A DNA stretch of 64,000 nucleotides, taken from assembly GCA_038562555.1 (NCBI GenBank), contig JBCFBK010000008.1:90349-154348 (forward strand). Direction: 5' to 3'. The notes beneath the pieces are model-generated. The model worked only from the letters and a program-made list of their open reading frames with translations, had not been told where the DNA came from and made no database searches. Both the position numbers and the translations under genes were made by a program. Below, piece by piece: positions 17,106-26,727 of this stretch. The first letter of the stretch is position 1. Each line of letters opens with the position of its first letter. Source of the stretch: JBCFBK01 sp038562555 (GTDB lineage: Bacteria > Bacteroidota > Bacteroidia > Bacteroidales > Prolixibacteraceae).

Positions 17106-19931
17106 TCAGTTGTTGTCGTACCAGCTCCGTCGTTTGTCTACTTTCAGGTCCTTTAGCATGGAAGAGGACGCGTTAAGCGTAAAGCTGTAACTTTTACGAT
17201 CGCCAAAGGGGACAAAGTTGAAACTCATGTTAAAACAATGCAGGTTTCGCGATATATTAAATGTTGTAAAAGAAAACTTGCGGGCCTGTATGTCAAAGTT
17301 TGTCGTTGCCCGCATATTCCATTTTTCTGTGAGGCTCATACTCCCGCTGAAATTGAGACTCTGATTAATCGTGGCCTTGCGGTAAGGATTGGGGCGGCTG
17401 TAGCTCAGACTGTAATTAAAATTAAAATCCCAGGGAATGCTGAAATCGTAATATTCGGGCAAAGGAAAAGGATTGAACGGCGTTGGCGGGGTTGGCACAG
17501 CCGTCTTTGCTGTTCCTTCCTTACCTGCCGTTTCATCCTGTTTTTTCTCCTTCGCCTTGAACGACATGCCAAAAGACAGGTTAGCGTTGGTTAAACGTCC
17601 CAGTTTTGCCAGCCCGTTTTCATGATTCCATGCGTATGCATGATAGGTACGGCCGGTCGAGTCGGCAAGATAAGGATTGATCGTTCCGCCAAAGTTAACC
17701 GAAACACCTTTTATCGTCGTTCTCCCTCTGACAGAAATATTACTCAGATTCAGGGAGTCGGCCACCAGGTTATAGGAACCGCTGAAACTAAGATTATCAA
17801 TAATTTTGACTTTTTTGAACTTCTCCGCATTATCAGTGGTGTCATTTTTTGCGACCACTTTGGCTTCCAGATTATTGCCAAGGCTGAACGTAATCGCTCC
17901 GCTTTCGCCGCGGCCGGAGGATCCAAAAACAGCTCCCTCAAAGCGGTTGTAGAAAATCTCATCGCCTTTTTCATTGATGTAACTATCCCAGAATCCGTAT
18001 TTTGGATCACCAAAATCGGGCCGATAGCTGAAGCTCACCGAAGGAGTTATTTTATGGCGGATGGCCCTCAAACGAGACTCCGGATTTTTCACCAGGAAGG
18101 TACCGTAAATGTTGGTCGATCCGCTAAGGCTGAATGAATATTCATAGTTTCTTTTAAACCCGTAAGTCGTGTCGAGAACCTCTGTTCCCTTTCGCGCAAT
18201 CTGATCAAAAAAGTATTGCCTTTCTATGGTTTGGGTGTACCACCGTTCCGAATAGCTGACGCTTGGGCTCATATTGATATACTTGAACAGATTAAAGCTG
18301 GGAAGCGTCAGCGGAATGGAGTGTTTCCACCCGTTGCTCCAGTCCTTGACCAGTGATTTTTTCAGGATTTCGTCTTCTTTGGCCGTAATGGAATTTCTGA
18401 TATTTCCGGAATAACTGAAGCCGATTTTTTCATAAAACTTTAGTTTTCCTGACCTGTTTTTACTTCTGAACGGATAAATCTTCGACATATTGAAGGTCAT
18501 CTCAGGAAAACTCAGACTCATGGTCGAGTCGGTCGAATTCTGTGAATGCCTGAAGTTAGCGGACATGTTAAATGGCGAATTTTCCCATTTTTTTGTGTAG
18601 GAGATACTGGAGGTCTTTGTTGTGCTCAGGTAGTTTTCAATGGTCCTTGATTCGGACATGTTGTTGGAATTTTCCTTGTCATAGCTGCTCGTTGACAGGT
18701 TGACGTTGGCTGAAAAACTTTGAAAAGGGTTTGCCTTGGAGTCCTGCGAATGAGACCACCTGAAACTGAAACCTTTGGTTTCGTATGAGTCGGGCAGGTC
18801 CTTTTCACCGTATTTATTTAAATTGTAGGCAAAACTGAAATTTCCGGAGAATTTGTATCGCTTTTTGTAATTAGAGCTCAGGTAGGTGGCCCATGAACCT
18901 TTGGAATAAATGTCGCCCTTGATTGTCAGATCGTAATAAGGACTGGCCGCTACATAATAACCGCCCTCCCTTAAAAAGAACCCCCGGTTTTGTTCTTCGC
19001 CGTACGAGGGAATGATAATTCCCGACGAATAGGTCGGCGAGTTGGGAAAAAAACCAAATGGCAAAAAAGGAAAGTAAATCGGAAAGTCCTCCAGAACCAT
19101 ATATGCAGGACCGGTTATTATTTTTTTGTTCGAAATTACTTTTGCTTTGGTCATGTTCAGGTAAAAATGCGGATGATCGGCGTCACATGTCGTGTATTTA
19201 CCGTTTTTCATGATAAAAACATCTTTATCGATCTTCTTGGTACGTTCCCCCTGCACATAACCTTCGCCTTGTTCGGTACGCACGTCTCTGATAATTCCTT
19301 TCTGTGTCTTAAAGTTATACCGCAACGTTTTGCTTTCAAACTCTTCGGAACCATCCTTAAAGACAGGAGTTCCCTGAGCCACTCCGGCTGTATCGGGTAC
19401 GCCTTCGGCATATACCTCCTTGGTATTCAGGTCGAGCGCAATAAAATCAGCTTTCAACTCAATGTCCTCATAGGTTACGATGGCATCTTTGTAAAGAAAC
19501 ACTTTTTTGCTGTCCAGCGAAACAACGATAGAATCTTTTGCAGAATAACTGATCGGAGCCTCCAGAACGGGAGTATCTTTTTTCGTACTGTCGTTTTGCA
19601 GCGAATCAGCCGGAGCAGGCAAAGTGATCGTCTCGCTGATCAATGTGTCCGGAATAGTATCTTCAGGCAATGGCGGAACTTTTCGCAAAGTAGTGTCCGG
19701 GATGTCAGCCCGGACAGGCGTCACCGGCTGGCCGGCAGCGGTGAATTCTCCGGCTCCTGCGGTAAGGCAGACCAGCAATAGCAAATATGTTGTCAGTTTC
19801 CGGATCAAGTTACATGCTAAAAGGCCTTCATGGCTGATTGGTCTGCAAAAATATAAATTCATAGCCGACAAAATCGTGAACAGATGAAAAATAATCTTAA
19901 TATTCCTATTTTTGTTTCCATATATAAGCAA
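17106..19931 (-). CDS. lptD: LptD-like LPS assembly outer-membrane protein
   Basis: Inserts lipopolysaccharide into the outer leaflet. The 941-residue frame has a signal-like segment, an OstA/LptA-like jellyroll region (KVFLYKDAIVTYEDIELKAD, then LRYNFKTQKGIIRDVRTEQG), the LptD-typical YFPFLPFGFFPNSPTYSSGI stretch, and a long C-terminal barrel of about 26 aromatic strands. The start is uncertain. The ATG at 19931 gives a leader unlike a signal peptide. ATG at 19862 is possible. A TTG at 19808 would give MIRKLTTYLLLLVCLTAG, the best signal peptide. Divergent from the amidase gene. Confidence 0.88.
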   Translation of the reverse strand: MLIYGNKNRNIKIIFHLFTILSAMNLYFCRPISHEGLLACNLIRKLTTYLLLLVCLTAGAGEFTAAGQPVTPVRADIPDTTLRKVPPLPEDTIPDTLISETITLPAPADSLQNDSTKKDTPVLEAPISYSAKDSIVVSLDSKKVFLYKDAIVTYEDIELKADFIALDLNTKEVYAEGVPDTAGVAQGTPVFKDGSEEFESKTLRYNFKTQKGIIRDVRTEQGEGYVQGERTKKIDKDVFIMKNGKYTTCDADHPHFYLNMTKAKVISNKKIITGPAYMVLEDFPIYFPFLPFGFFPNSPTYSSGIIIPSYGEEQNRGFFLREGGYYVAASPYYDLTIKGDIYSKGSWATYLSSNYKKRYKFSGNFSFAYNLNKYGEKDLPDSYETKGFSFRWSHSQDSKANPFQSFSANVNLSTSSYDKENSNNMSESRTIENYLSTTKTSSISYTKKWENSPFNMSANFRHSQNSTDSTMSLSFPEMTFNMSKIYPFRSKNRSGKLKFYEKIGFSYSGNIRNSITAKEDEILKKSLVKDWSNGWKHSIPLTLPSFNLFKYINMSPSVSYSERWYTQTIERQYFFDQIARKGTEVLDTTYGFKRNYEYSFSLSGSTNIYGTFLVKNPESRLRAIRHKITPSVSFSYRPDFGDPKYGFWDSYINEKGDEIFYNRFEGAVFGSSGRGESGAITFSLGNNLEAKVVAKNDTTDNAEKFKKVKIIDNLSFSGSYNLVADSLNLSNISVRGRTTIKGVSVNFGGTINPYLADSTGRTYHAYAWNHENGLAKLGRLTNANLSFGMSFKAKEKKQDETAGKEGTAKTAVPTPPTPFNPFPLPEYYDFSIPWDFNFNYSLSYSRPNPYRKATINQSLNFSGSMSLTEKWNMRATTNFDIQARKFSFTTFNISRNLHCFNMSFNFVPFGDRKSYSFTLNASSSMLKDLKVDKRRSWYDNN

Positions 19932-19963
19932 AAATTATGAAACGAGCATGATTGTGTCAAACA

Positions 19964-19971
19964 CAAAGGTA
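19964..19971 (-). promoter_or_regulatory. Candidate -7 box for lptD
   Basis: TACCTTTG on the minus strand matches TAnnTTTG exactly and lies 32 bases before the farthest lptD start. No clear -33 element is present. Confidence 0.35.
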
Positions 19972-20071
19972 GTGGATAAATATTTATGCGGGTTCCATAC
20001 CGTTGGTGAAATATAAAAACGCCTTGTTGTTCACTCGAAGCTCGTAATCAGTATTTTTTAAGTATACACGT

Positions 20072-21232
20072 ATGAATAATAAACACCTGCTTGTCCTTCT
20101 TATTATTGTTTTTGCTGTTTTTGTCCGGGCCTATGCCGGACAAAATCCAGGGAAGGCATTCACAGTTGTTATTGATGCCGGGCACGGAGGACAGGATCCG
20201 GGTGCAGTTTATAAAAACATCCGCGAAAAAGATGTGGTTTTAAAACTCGCACTGAAACTCGGCAACTATATCCGGGAGAACATGCCTGATACAAAAGTCA
20301 TTTTTACCAGGGATAGGGATGTCTTTATTCCCCTGCATCAGCGCGCAGCGATTGCAAACAGCAACAAAGCCGATCTGTTTATTTCACTGCATGCTAATTT
20401 TTGTGGTACGCCATCCATTTCAGGAACCGAAACTTTTGTCCTGGGCTTACACCGTTCGGAGGAAAATCTCGAGGTGGCCAAGAAAGAAAATTCAGTAATT
20501 TTAATGGAAGAAGATTATTCAACCCGATATGAAGGATTCGACCCGAATCTTTCCGAATCGTATATCATGTTTGAAATGGTGCAGGATGAGTACCTCGATC
20601 AAAGCATCGCTATTGGCGCTCTTGTTCAGGAACAATTCAAGGGCAGGGCAATCAGGAAAGACCGCGGCGTTAAGCAAGCAGGATTTTTGGTTCTCCGGCG
20701 AATCGGAATGCCGGGCGTTTTGATAGAAGCCGGTTTTCTCAGTAACTTATCCGAAGCCCAGTACCTGAACTCAGAGCAAGGCCAGGTGAACCTCGCAACC
20801 GCCATTTTTCATGCCTTTAAAACCTATAAAACTTCGGTGGAGACCAGAAGTGATTTCAGACTGATCAGCCAGAGTAATGTGCAAAAAGAAATCGATACGA
20901 TACAGGAAGAGGCGAAACCTGCACCTGAACCACTCCCGCTAACAGAACCGGAAAAAAAAGCAGTTGACGGTAAGGAAATTTATTTTTGTGTTCAACTGGC
21001 AGTCAATTCAAAAAAAATTGATCCTTCTCCGGCCAATTTTAAGGGACTTCAGCCAATTTTTGTGACCGAACAAAATGGGACTTATAAATACCTGTTTTGT
21101 AAAGAGAGGGCGTATAACAATATAAAAAAATGCCGGGATCAGGCCCGAAAGTACTTTCCGGACGCTTTTATTGTGGCCTTCGAAAACGGCGTTCAGGTCC
21201 CGTTGAAGAATGCTTTAGGTCAAAAACCATAG
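20072..21232 (+). CDS. N-acetylmuramoyl-L-alanine amidase with C-terminal SPOR-like module
   Basis: A periplasmic zinc amidase that cleaves the stem peptide from peptidoglycan, likely in cell separation. A signal peptide covers residues 1-23. The Amidase_3 domain (about 28-250) shows VIDAGHGGQDPGAV with the zinc His and Glu in IREKDV, SLHAN, and the catalytic Glu in GVLIEAGFLSN. After a Pro/Glu linker (about 275-300), the last 80 residues form a SPOR-like module (FCVQLAVNSKKIDPSPANF to DAFIVAFENGVQVPL). This last module closely resembles the C-terminus of the next gene's product. Confidence 0.94.
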   Translation: MNNKHLLVLLIIVFAVFVRAYAGQNPGKAFTVVIDAGHGGQDPGAVYKNIREKDVVLKLALKLGNYIRENMPDTKVIFTRDRDVFIPLHQRAAIANSNKADLFISLHANFCGTPSISGTETFVLGLHRSEENLEVAKKENSVILMEEDYSTRYEGFDPNLSESYIMFEMVQDEYLDQSIAIGALVQEQFKGRAIRKDRGVKQAGFLVLRRIGMPGVLIEAGFLSNLSEAQYLNSEQGQVNLATAIFHAFKTYKTSVETRSDFRLISQSNVQKEIDTIQEEAKPAPEPLPLTEPEKKAVDGKEIYFCVQLAVNSKKIDPSPANFKGLQPIFVTEQNGTYKYLFCKERAYNNIKKCRDQARKYFPDAFIVAFENGVQVPLKNALGQKP

Positions 21233-21296
21233 ATCCGGTTAAGATGTTTGTTTTCCAGAAGAAAGCATGGTAATATTGTAGTGTCAAGACGAAAGA

Positions 21297-21400
21297 CATC
21301 GTAAGGTATTAGTCGTAAGTACAGAGACGGGGATACGGAAGACCATAATCGACCTGACACTTTGGTAATTTGGCATTTTTTAATTTGGCAGTTTAATTTA
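21297..21400 (+). repeat. Partial copy of the modular intergenic repeat
   Basis: Contains the B word (AGTCGTAAGT, 21311-21320) followed by the E word (TTTGGTAATTTGGCATTTTT, 21361-21380, and AATTTGGCAGTTT). It runs in the direction amidase to mlaD and ends 14 bases before the mlaD start, matching the module order seen in the fuller copies. Confidence 0.5.
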
Positions 21401-21414
21401 ACCAATTTTGACTC

Positions 21415-22668
21415 ATGAAATTATCCCGATACACAAAATTAGGACTTCTCATTACTTTTAGCATCGCCATATTTATTTGGGGAATGAACTTTCTTAAAGG
21501 GATCGATTTTTTTAAGAAAAATACAACCTTTTATGCCTTATACCCGCGGGTTGATGGTTTGGAGGAATCGAGTGCGGTTACCCTGAACGGTTTTCGGGTT
21601 GGTCAGGTTAAGCAAATTGGGTTTTCGGAACGGCAGGACGGTACACTTCTGGTCAGTTTTACCCTTGAAGGGGATTTCCGGCTTCCCAAAGGCTCAGAAG
21701 CCCGGATTATATCAAGCGACATTATGGGAACGCGTTCAATAAAACTTGAGATTGCGCAGTCAACTGAATTTTATGCCAATCATGACACGATTCCGGGAAC
21801 GATTGAGGGTGATTTGAAGGAACAGGTCAGCATGCAGGTGCTTCCGCTGAAAAATAAGGCCGAACAGCTTTTGTCGTCGCTTGACTCAGCCATAACGGTA
21901 GTTACCTACATTTTTAATGAAGAGGCCCGCGAAAACCTGGCGCAGAGTTTTGAGCATATCAATCAGACTATTTTGAATATCAAGGAGACGTCGGGAATGC
22001 TCAACGAACTGATGAAATCGGAATATGGCAGTATACAGGGAACACTTAGAAACATGAAACAAATTACCGACACGCTGAATGCCGGGTCCGGTCACTTTGC
22101 CAATATCATTAAAAACACCTCCGATATCAGCGACAGCCTTGCCGGTGTCAATTTCAGGCAAGCGCTGCTCGATATTTCACAGTCGGCCGACGGACTAAAC
22201 CAGATCCTTCATAAAGTGAATAACAACGAAGGAACTGCGGGCATGCTGATCAATGATCCGGAGTTATATCAGAATCTCGCGTTGCTTAGTCAGAGCATGG
22301 ACGCTTTGCTAAATGACCTGCGCAACAACCCGAAACGCTATGTCCATTTTTCTGCCTTTGACCTGGGAAAGGAAATTTATATCACTCCGCGTAAACCTGT
22401 CGGAGAAAATGAACTTAAGTACATTTTTAAAATTAATCTTGTATCAAGTCCTTCCCGTATTAATCCTGAAAATCCGCTGTTCAAACAATTTCAGCCTATT
22501 GAAGAAATGGAGATTGGAGGCATCTATAACTACCTGACAGGAGCAACTTCCGATTTTAATGAAATATCAAAACTGAATGATCAGGCAAGAAAGGTTTTCC
22601 CGGATGCGAATATCGTTTCCTTCCGAAACGGGCGTCCTGTAAGACTGGAAAAAGCTTTAAAGAAATAG
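21415..22668 (+). CDS. MlaD/MCE-family lipid transport protein with C-terminal SPOR-like module
   Basis: A 417-residue inner-membrane-anchored MCE protein. One hydrophobic segment (LGLLITFSIAIFIWGMNFLK, residues 8-27) precedes the MCE domain (about 35-120: YALYPRVDGLEESSAVTLNG, VGQVKQIGF). A long coiled or helical region (about 140-310) follows. The last 75 residues (from about YIFKINLVSS to DANIVSFRNGRPVRLEKALKK) mirror the C-terminus of the preceding amidase. MCE proteins take part in phospholipid trafficking between membranes with an ABC transporter; no mla permease or ATPase lies next to it here. Confidence 0.88.
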   Translation: MKLSRYTKLGLLITFSIAIFIWGMNFLKGIDFFKKNTTFYALYPRVDGLEESSAVTLNGFRVGQVKQIGFSERQDGTLLVSFTLEGDFRLPKGSEARIISSDIMGTRSIKLEIAQSTEFYANHDTIPGTIEGDLKEQVSMQVLPLKNKAEQLLSSLDSAITVVTYIFNEEARENLAQSFEHINQTILNIKETSGMLNELMKSEYGSIQGTLRNMKQITDTLNAGSGHFANIIKNTSDISDSLAGVNFRQALLDISQSADGLNQILHKVNNNEGTAGMLINDPELYQNLALLSQSMDALLNDLRNNPKRYVHFSAFDLGKEIYITPRKPVGENELKYIFKINLVSSPSRINPENPLFKQFQPIEEMEIGGIYNYLTGATSDFNEISKLNDQARKVFPDANIVSFRNGRPVRLEKALKK

Positions 22669-22954
22669 CCCGGACATAAACGAACATAAGGATAATTTAA
22701 TCCTGATCTCATGAACAGCCTGACTACCACGCATTAGGCAAATCAAATAGTTTAATAAGTTGATTATCAAATAGATATACAACATGATTTTTTTTCATAC
22801 AGTTAAGTACCTGAAGGATCAAGCTCTTATAAACATTTTTAAAAAGTCAAGTCATTTTTTATTTTTTTAATACTTTTTTTTTCAACAATTTTGTTTCGGG
22901 AAAAGCAATTAGGGGAAAAAATTTTGTCGAACTTATTAAATCCTGCTGTTCGTA
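22669..22954. other. AT-rich leader region upstream of dnaA
   Basis: About 285 bases with T-runs near 22788-22880 and no gene. I looked for clustered DnaA boxes (TTATCCACA-like) and saw none, so there is no evidence that this is the replication origin. No exact TAnnTTTG box was found before dnaA. Confidence 0.4.
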
Positions 22955-24385
22955 ATGAATAACATTCATCTTGCTGTATGGAATCGTTGTCTCTCTGTCA
23001 TCCGGGATAACGTTCCTGCAATTAGTTTTAAGACCTGGTTCGAGCCAATCGTGCCTGTTAAGATAGAAAGTCAGGTATTGACTATTCAGGTACCGAGTCC
23101 TTTTTTTTACGAATATCTGGAAGAGCAGTATATCGACCTGCTGCGAAAAACGTTAAGAAAAGAAGTTGGACAGGATGCCAAGCTTGAGTATGTCGTTGTC
23201 ATGGGTAACAACCAGTCAAATTCCCAGCCTTACACCGTTAAATATCCGACGAACAACAATAACAAAATTCAAAACAAACCCATGACTGTGCCCCTGAGCA
23301 CGGAGGGAAAAGCATCAATCAAGAATCCGTTTATTATTCCAGGCATTCAGAAGCTGCAGGTAGATCCGCAATTGAAAGCTGACAATACGTTTGAAAATTT
23401 TGTTGAAGGAGAATGTAACCGTCTCGCCCGGAGTGCAGGATATGCGGTTGCGCAGAATCCCGGGGGAACAGCATTCAACCCCTTGATGATTTACGGCAAT
23501 TCGGGTTTGGGCAAAACGCACTTGGCTCATGCCATCGGTATCGAGGTCAAGGAAAAATTCCCAGATAAGGTTGTCCTGTATGTGAATTCCAATAAATTTC
23601 AAACTCAGTACACCGAGGCAACGCGCAATAACAACCGGAATGACTTTCTTCATTTTTATCAGATGATTGACGTGCTGATTCTTGATGATGTTCAGGAATT
23701 TGCGGGCAAGGAAAAGACACAGGAAACCTTTTTTCATATTTTCAATCACCTGCACCAGAGTGGAAAACAACTGATCCTGACATCCGATAAACCGCCAATT
23801 GAACTGAAAGGGATGGAGCAGCGTTTGTTGTCGCGTTTCAAATGGGGATTGACGGCCGATCTGCAGATCCCTGACTTTGAAACCCGTATGGATATCTTAA
23901 AGCGTAAGACTTACAAAGATGGGATTGTTATCAGTGATGAGGTACTGGAATATATTGCCTCACATATTACCAACAATGTGAGGGAACTTGAAGGTGCGCT
24001 CGTTTCACTGTTGGCCCAGTCTACCTTAAATAAAAAGGAAATTACAGCGGAACTGGCCAGCGAGATGATTAACAAACTGGTTAAGAGCTCAAAAAGAGAG
24101 CTCTCGGTTGATTATATTTCGAAGGTGGTCTGTGATTATTTTAATTTACCGGTCAACCAGTTACAAACCAAGACCCGAAAGCGTGAGATTGTCCAGGCCC
24201 GGCAGTTAGCGATGTATTTTTCCAAGAATATGACTAAATCGTCGCTGGCCTCTATTGGTTTGCAAATTGGTAATAAGGACCACGCAACGGTATTACATGC
24301 CTGTAAAACGGTAAATAACCTGATCGATACAGACAAAAGCTTCAGGCATTTCGTTGACGAAATAGAACGAAAATTAAAAATGTAG
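22955..24385 (+). CDS. dnaA: Chromosomal replication initiator DnaA
   Basis: Binds the origin and opens DNA for replication. The 476-residue protein has the full architecture: N-terminal domain I (WNRCLSVIRDNVPAISFKTWFEPI), an Asn-rich linker (about 85-130), AAA+ domain with Walker A GNSGLGKTHL and Walker B VLILDDVQEF, and the C-terminal DNA-binding domain with the signature NKDHATVLHACKTVNNL. A strong terminator follows. The lack of dnaN, recF or gyrB beside it is common in Bacteroidota. Confidence 0.98.
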   Translation: MNNIHLAVWNRCLSVIRDNVPAISFKTWFEPIVPVKIESQVLTIQVPSPFFYEYLEEQYIDLLRKTLRKEVGQDAKLEYVVVMGNNQSNSQPYTVKYPTNNNNKIQNKPMTVPLSTEGKASIKNPFIIPGIQKLQVDPQLKADNTFENFVEGECNRLARSAGYAVAQNPGGTAFNPLMIYGNSGLGKTHLAHAIGIEVKEKFPDKVVLYVNSNKFQTQYTEATRNNNRNDFLHFYQMIDVLILDDVQEFAGKEKTQETFFHIFNHLHQSGKQLILTSDKPPIELKGMEQRLLSRFKWGLTADLQIPDFETRMDILKRKTYKDGIVISDEVLEYIASHITNNVRELEGALVSLLAQSTLNKKEITAELASEMINKLVKSSKRELSVDYISKVVCDYFNLPVNQLQTKTRKREIVQARQLAMYFSKNMTKSSLASIGLQIGNKDHATVLHACKTVNNLIDTDKSFRHFVDEIERKLKM

Positions 24386-24399
24386 AAATAAACTCAGGG

Positions 24400-24423
24400 C
24401 TCCCGCAAAACGGGAGTTTTTTT
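24400..24423 (+). terminator. Intrinsic terminator after dnaA
   Basis: A 6-base stem CTCCCG / CGGGAG with a 5-base loop is followed by seven Ts. It sits 15 bases past the dnaA stop and 21 bases before yigZ. Confidence 0.85.
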
Positions 24424-24443
24424 CGCTCTTAACCGCAGCAATC

Positions 24444-25046
24444 ATGACCGATTCGTACCTGACCATAGAAAAAGCTTCGGAAGGCATGTTCAAGGACAAG
24501 GGGAGCAAATTTTTGGCCTTTGCCTACCCTGTTGAATCGGAAGACAAAATCAGGGAGTATATTCAAAAACTCCGCAAGGAACATCATGCGGCCAGGCATC
24601 ATTGCTTTGCCTGGCGCTTAGGAGCTGCTATGGAACATTTCAGGTCAAATGACGACGGTGAACCTTCTTCCAGTGCTGGAAAACCTATCCTTGGACAGAT
24701 CCAGCGGCTCGGTTTAACCGATGTGCTGATCGTTGTTGTCCGTTATTTTGGGGGAACCCTTCTCGGAGTGGGTGGACTGATCAAAGCCTACGGTGAGGCA
24801 GCCGCGGATGCCCTTAGTCATGCCACAATAATTACCCGGATCGTAAAGATCCCCTTCTGTATTCATTTCGATTACCTGCAAATGAACGCAGTCATGAAAA
24901 TATTCAAGGAAAAAGATCTTCCACAAATAAAAAGCGATTTTAATCTACGGTGCAGCATCTGCAGTTCTGCAAGGCAAAGTGAGGTCGGTTTAATTTTAAG
25001 TTTGTTCAGCCAAATTGAAGGTGTTGTGACCGAGCGGATGGAATAA
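24444..25046 (+). CDS. YigZ/IMPACT family protein
   Basis: A 200-residue protein of the UPF0029/IMPACT family. The N-terminal domain carries the conserved HHAARHHCFAWRLG and NDDGEPSSSAGKPILGQI blocks, then VVVRYFGGTLLGVGGLIKAYG. The C-terminal ferredoxin-like half is present but weaker. The bacterial protein has been suggested to act in stress or translation control, and its role is still open. It lies between two strong terminators, so it is a single-gene unit. Confidence 0.92.
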   Translation: MTDSYLTIEKASEGMFKDKGSKFLAFAYPVESEDKIREYIQKLRKEHHAARHHCFAWRLGAAMEHFRSNDDGEPSSSAGKPILGQIQRLGLTDVLIVVVRYFGGTLLGVGGLIKAYGEAAADALSHATIITRIVKIPFCIHFDYLQMNAVMKIFKEKDLPQIKSDFNLRCSICSSARQSEVGLILSLFSQIEGVVTERME

Positions 25047-25265
25047 CAGCAGAATGTTTATAAAAATAATGCGGAGGTCACATTGTTTTAAGTCCCGATT
25101 AGTTAAATTTGTGCTTTGATGAACAACCTGATCGTGCGATATAATCTTTCCGTAAGTGACGCAAATCACCCGGATATTTCGTTCCCTGCTTTCAGTCGTT
25201 ACATCCTTTTTAATGATCGTCCGGACCATTGCCGGCATTTATCCGGGTTTCCGATCAAAAAAAAA

Positions 25266-25299
25266 CCAACAGCGATTTTATCCCTGTTGGTTTTTTTTT
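25266..25299 (+). terminator. Strong intrinsic terminator between yigZ and pyrB
   Basis: A 7-base stem CCAACAG / CTGTTGG with an 11-base loop is followed by nine Ts and preceded by eight or more As, so it could work in both directions. It separates yigZ from the pyrBI pair. Confidence 0.85.
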
Positions 25300-25332
25300 G
25301 CCTCTTGATACTGGTAAACAAATAATAAATAC

Positions 25333-26241
25333 ATGAAGAAAGACTTAATCTCCATTACAGACTATACCAAGGAAGAATACCTGCGTATTATGGAGCTGGC
25401 AGCCGAATTTGAAGCCAACCCCAACCAGAAGCTGCTGCAGGGGAAAGTGGTAGCTTCGCTGTTTTTCGAACCGTCAACGCGTACCCGGCTTAGTTTCGAA
25501 ACAGCAATCAGCCGGCTGGGGGGAAGGATCATTGGTTTCTCCGATTCCAATTCGTCGAGCGTATCAAAGGGAGAAACCCTGCACGACACGATCCGCATGG
25601 TTTCCAATTATGCTGACCTGATCGTTATGCGACATCCGATGGAGGGCAGCGCCCGTTATGCGGCCGAAGTATCGCGGGTGCCTGTTATTAATGCCGGAGA
25701 CGGAGCAAACCAGCATCCGTCGCAAACCCTGCTGGATATGTATTCGATCATCAAGACCCAGCAAAAACTCGATAATCTCAACATTTTTATGGTGGGCGAC
25801 CTGAAGTACGGGAGAACGGTACATTCGTTACTGATGGCGATCTCGCAGTTTGAAAATCCGATATTTAACTTCATCGCGCCCGAAGAGCTGCAAATGCCCG
25901 AGGAATACAAAATTCACCTGCGTGAAAAAGGAATTCGGTTTTTCGAGCACCGCGAATTCACCGATATCATTTCAGAAGCCGATATCGTTTATATGACGCG
26001 GGTTCAGAAAGAACGGTTTTCCGATCCGATTGAATATGAACAGGTGAAGAACGTCTATATTCTGCGAAACAGCATGCTCGCGAATACGAAACCGAATATG
26101 CGCATCCTGCATCCGCTGCCGCGCGTGAATGAGATTCATCCGGATGTTGATCAGAACGAAAAAGCGTATTATTTCGATCAGGCCCGCAACGGCGTTTTTG
26201 CCCGTGAGGCTATTATTGCCCATACTTTAAATTTAAAATAA
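25333..26241 (+). CDS. pyrB: Aspartate carbamoyltransferase, catalytic chain
   Basis: Joins carbamoyl phosphate and aspartate to carbamoylaspartate, the committed pyrimidine step. The 302 residues fit the catalytic chain. Signatures are FFEPSTRTRLSFETAI (carbamoyl phosphate), HPSQTLLDMYSI, and HPLPRVNEIHPDVD near the C-terminus. The regulatory-chain gene pyrI begins 6 bases after the stop, so the allosteric 6+6 enzyme is likely formed. No UTP-type leader attenuator was recognised before it. Confidence 0.97.
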   Translation: MKKDLISITDYTKEEYLRIMELAAEFEANPNQKLLQGKVVASLFFEPSTRTRLSFETAISRLGGRIIGFSDSNSSSVSKGETLHDTIRMVSNYADLIVMRHPMEGSARYAAEVSRVPVINAGDGANQHPSQTLLDMYSIIKTQQKLDNLNIFMVGDLKYGRTVHSLLMAISQFENPIFNFIAPEELQMPEEYKIHLREKGIRFFEHREFTDIISEADIVYMTRVQKERFSDPIEYEQVKNVYILRNSMLANTKPNMRILHPLPRVNEIHPDVDQNEKAYYFDQARNGVFAREAIIAHTLNLK

Positions 26242-26247
26242 CAAGAC

Positions 26248-26727
26248 ATGAAGGATTCGATAAAAAAGAAACTGAAACTGAAAGTCAGCGCCATCAGCGA
26301 AGGGACCGTCATTGACCATATTCCTTCTGAAAATCTGTTTAAGGTGATCTCGATTTTGAAGTTGGACAAAACAAAAAACATGATCACGTTCGGAGCAAAC
26401 CTCGACAGCGAAAAAATGGGAGCAAAGGCTATTATAAAAATCTCGCACATGTTTTTTGAAGACAACGATATCAACAAAATCGCTTTAATTGCACCAAATG
26501 CCAAGTTAAATATTATCCGCGATTATGAGGTTGTCGAGAAAAAAGTTGTAAAAGTGCCCGACGAGGTCATCGGAATCGTAAAATGCTTTAATCCCAAATG
26601 CATCACCAACAATGAAGTCATAACCACTTCTTTCAGGGTGATCAGCAAATTGCCCCTGGCCCTGAAATGCAAATACTGTGAGAAAATCACCCACGAACAT
26701 CAGATTGTGATTAAGAAGAATGAGTAG
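26248..26727 (+). CDS. pyrI: Aspartate carbamoyltransferase, regulatory chain
   Basis: Binds CTP/ATP and, through zinc, the catalytic chain. The 159-residue protein shows the N-terminal allosteric domain (GTVIDHIPSENLFKVISIL) and a C-terminal zinc domain with four cysteines in CFNPKC and CKYC. It is translated directly behind pyrB. A low-grade repeat region with an 8-base stem (GAGTAGCG / CGCTACTC) follows. Confidence 0.96.
   Translation: MKDSIKKKLKLKVSAISEGTVIDHIPSENLFKVISILKLDKTKNMITFGANLDSEKMGAKAIIKISHMFFEDNDINKIALIAPNAKLNIIRDYEVVEKKVVKVPDEVIGIVKCFNPKCITNNEVITTSFRVISKLPLALKCKYCEKITHEHQIVIKKNE

Noticed and set aside
18990..19781. 263-residue plus-strand ORF opposite lptD
   Set aside because: Antisense of the OstA-like part of lptD, with no recognisable domain and no ribosome site.
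19971..19979. Single DnaA-box-like word (TTATCCACT) between lptD and the amidase
   Set aside because: A lone near-match carries no weight; similar words occur inside genes (about 28463).
22669..22954. Replication origin next to dnaA
   Set aside because: No cluster of DnaA boxes was seen, only T-runs. In Bacteroidota the origin is often away from dnaA.
25116..25325. 69-residue ORF upstream of pyrB
   Set aside because: It runs through the strong terminator at 25266-25299 and its composition is not coding-like.
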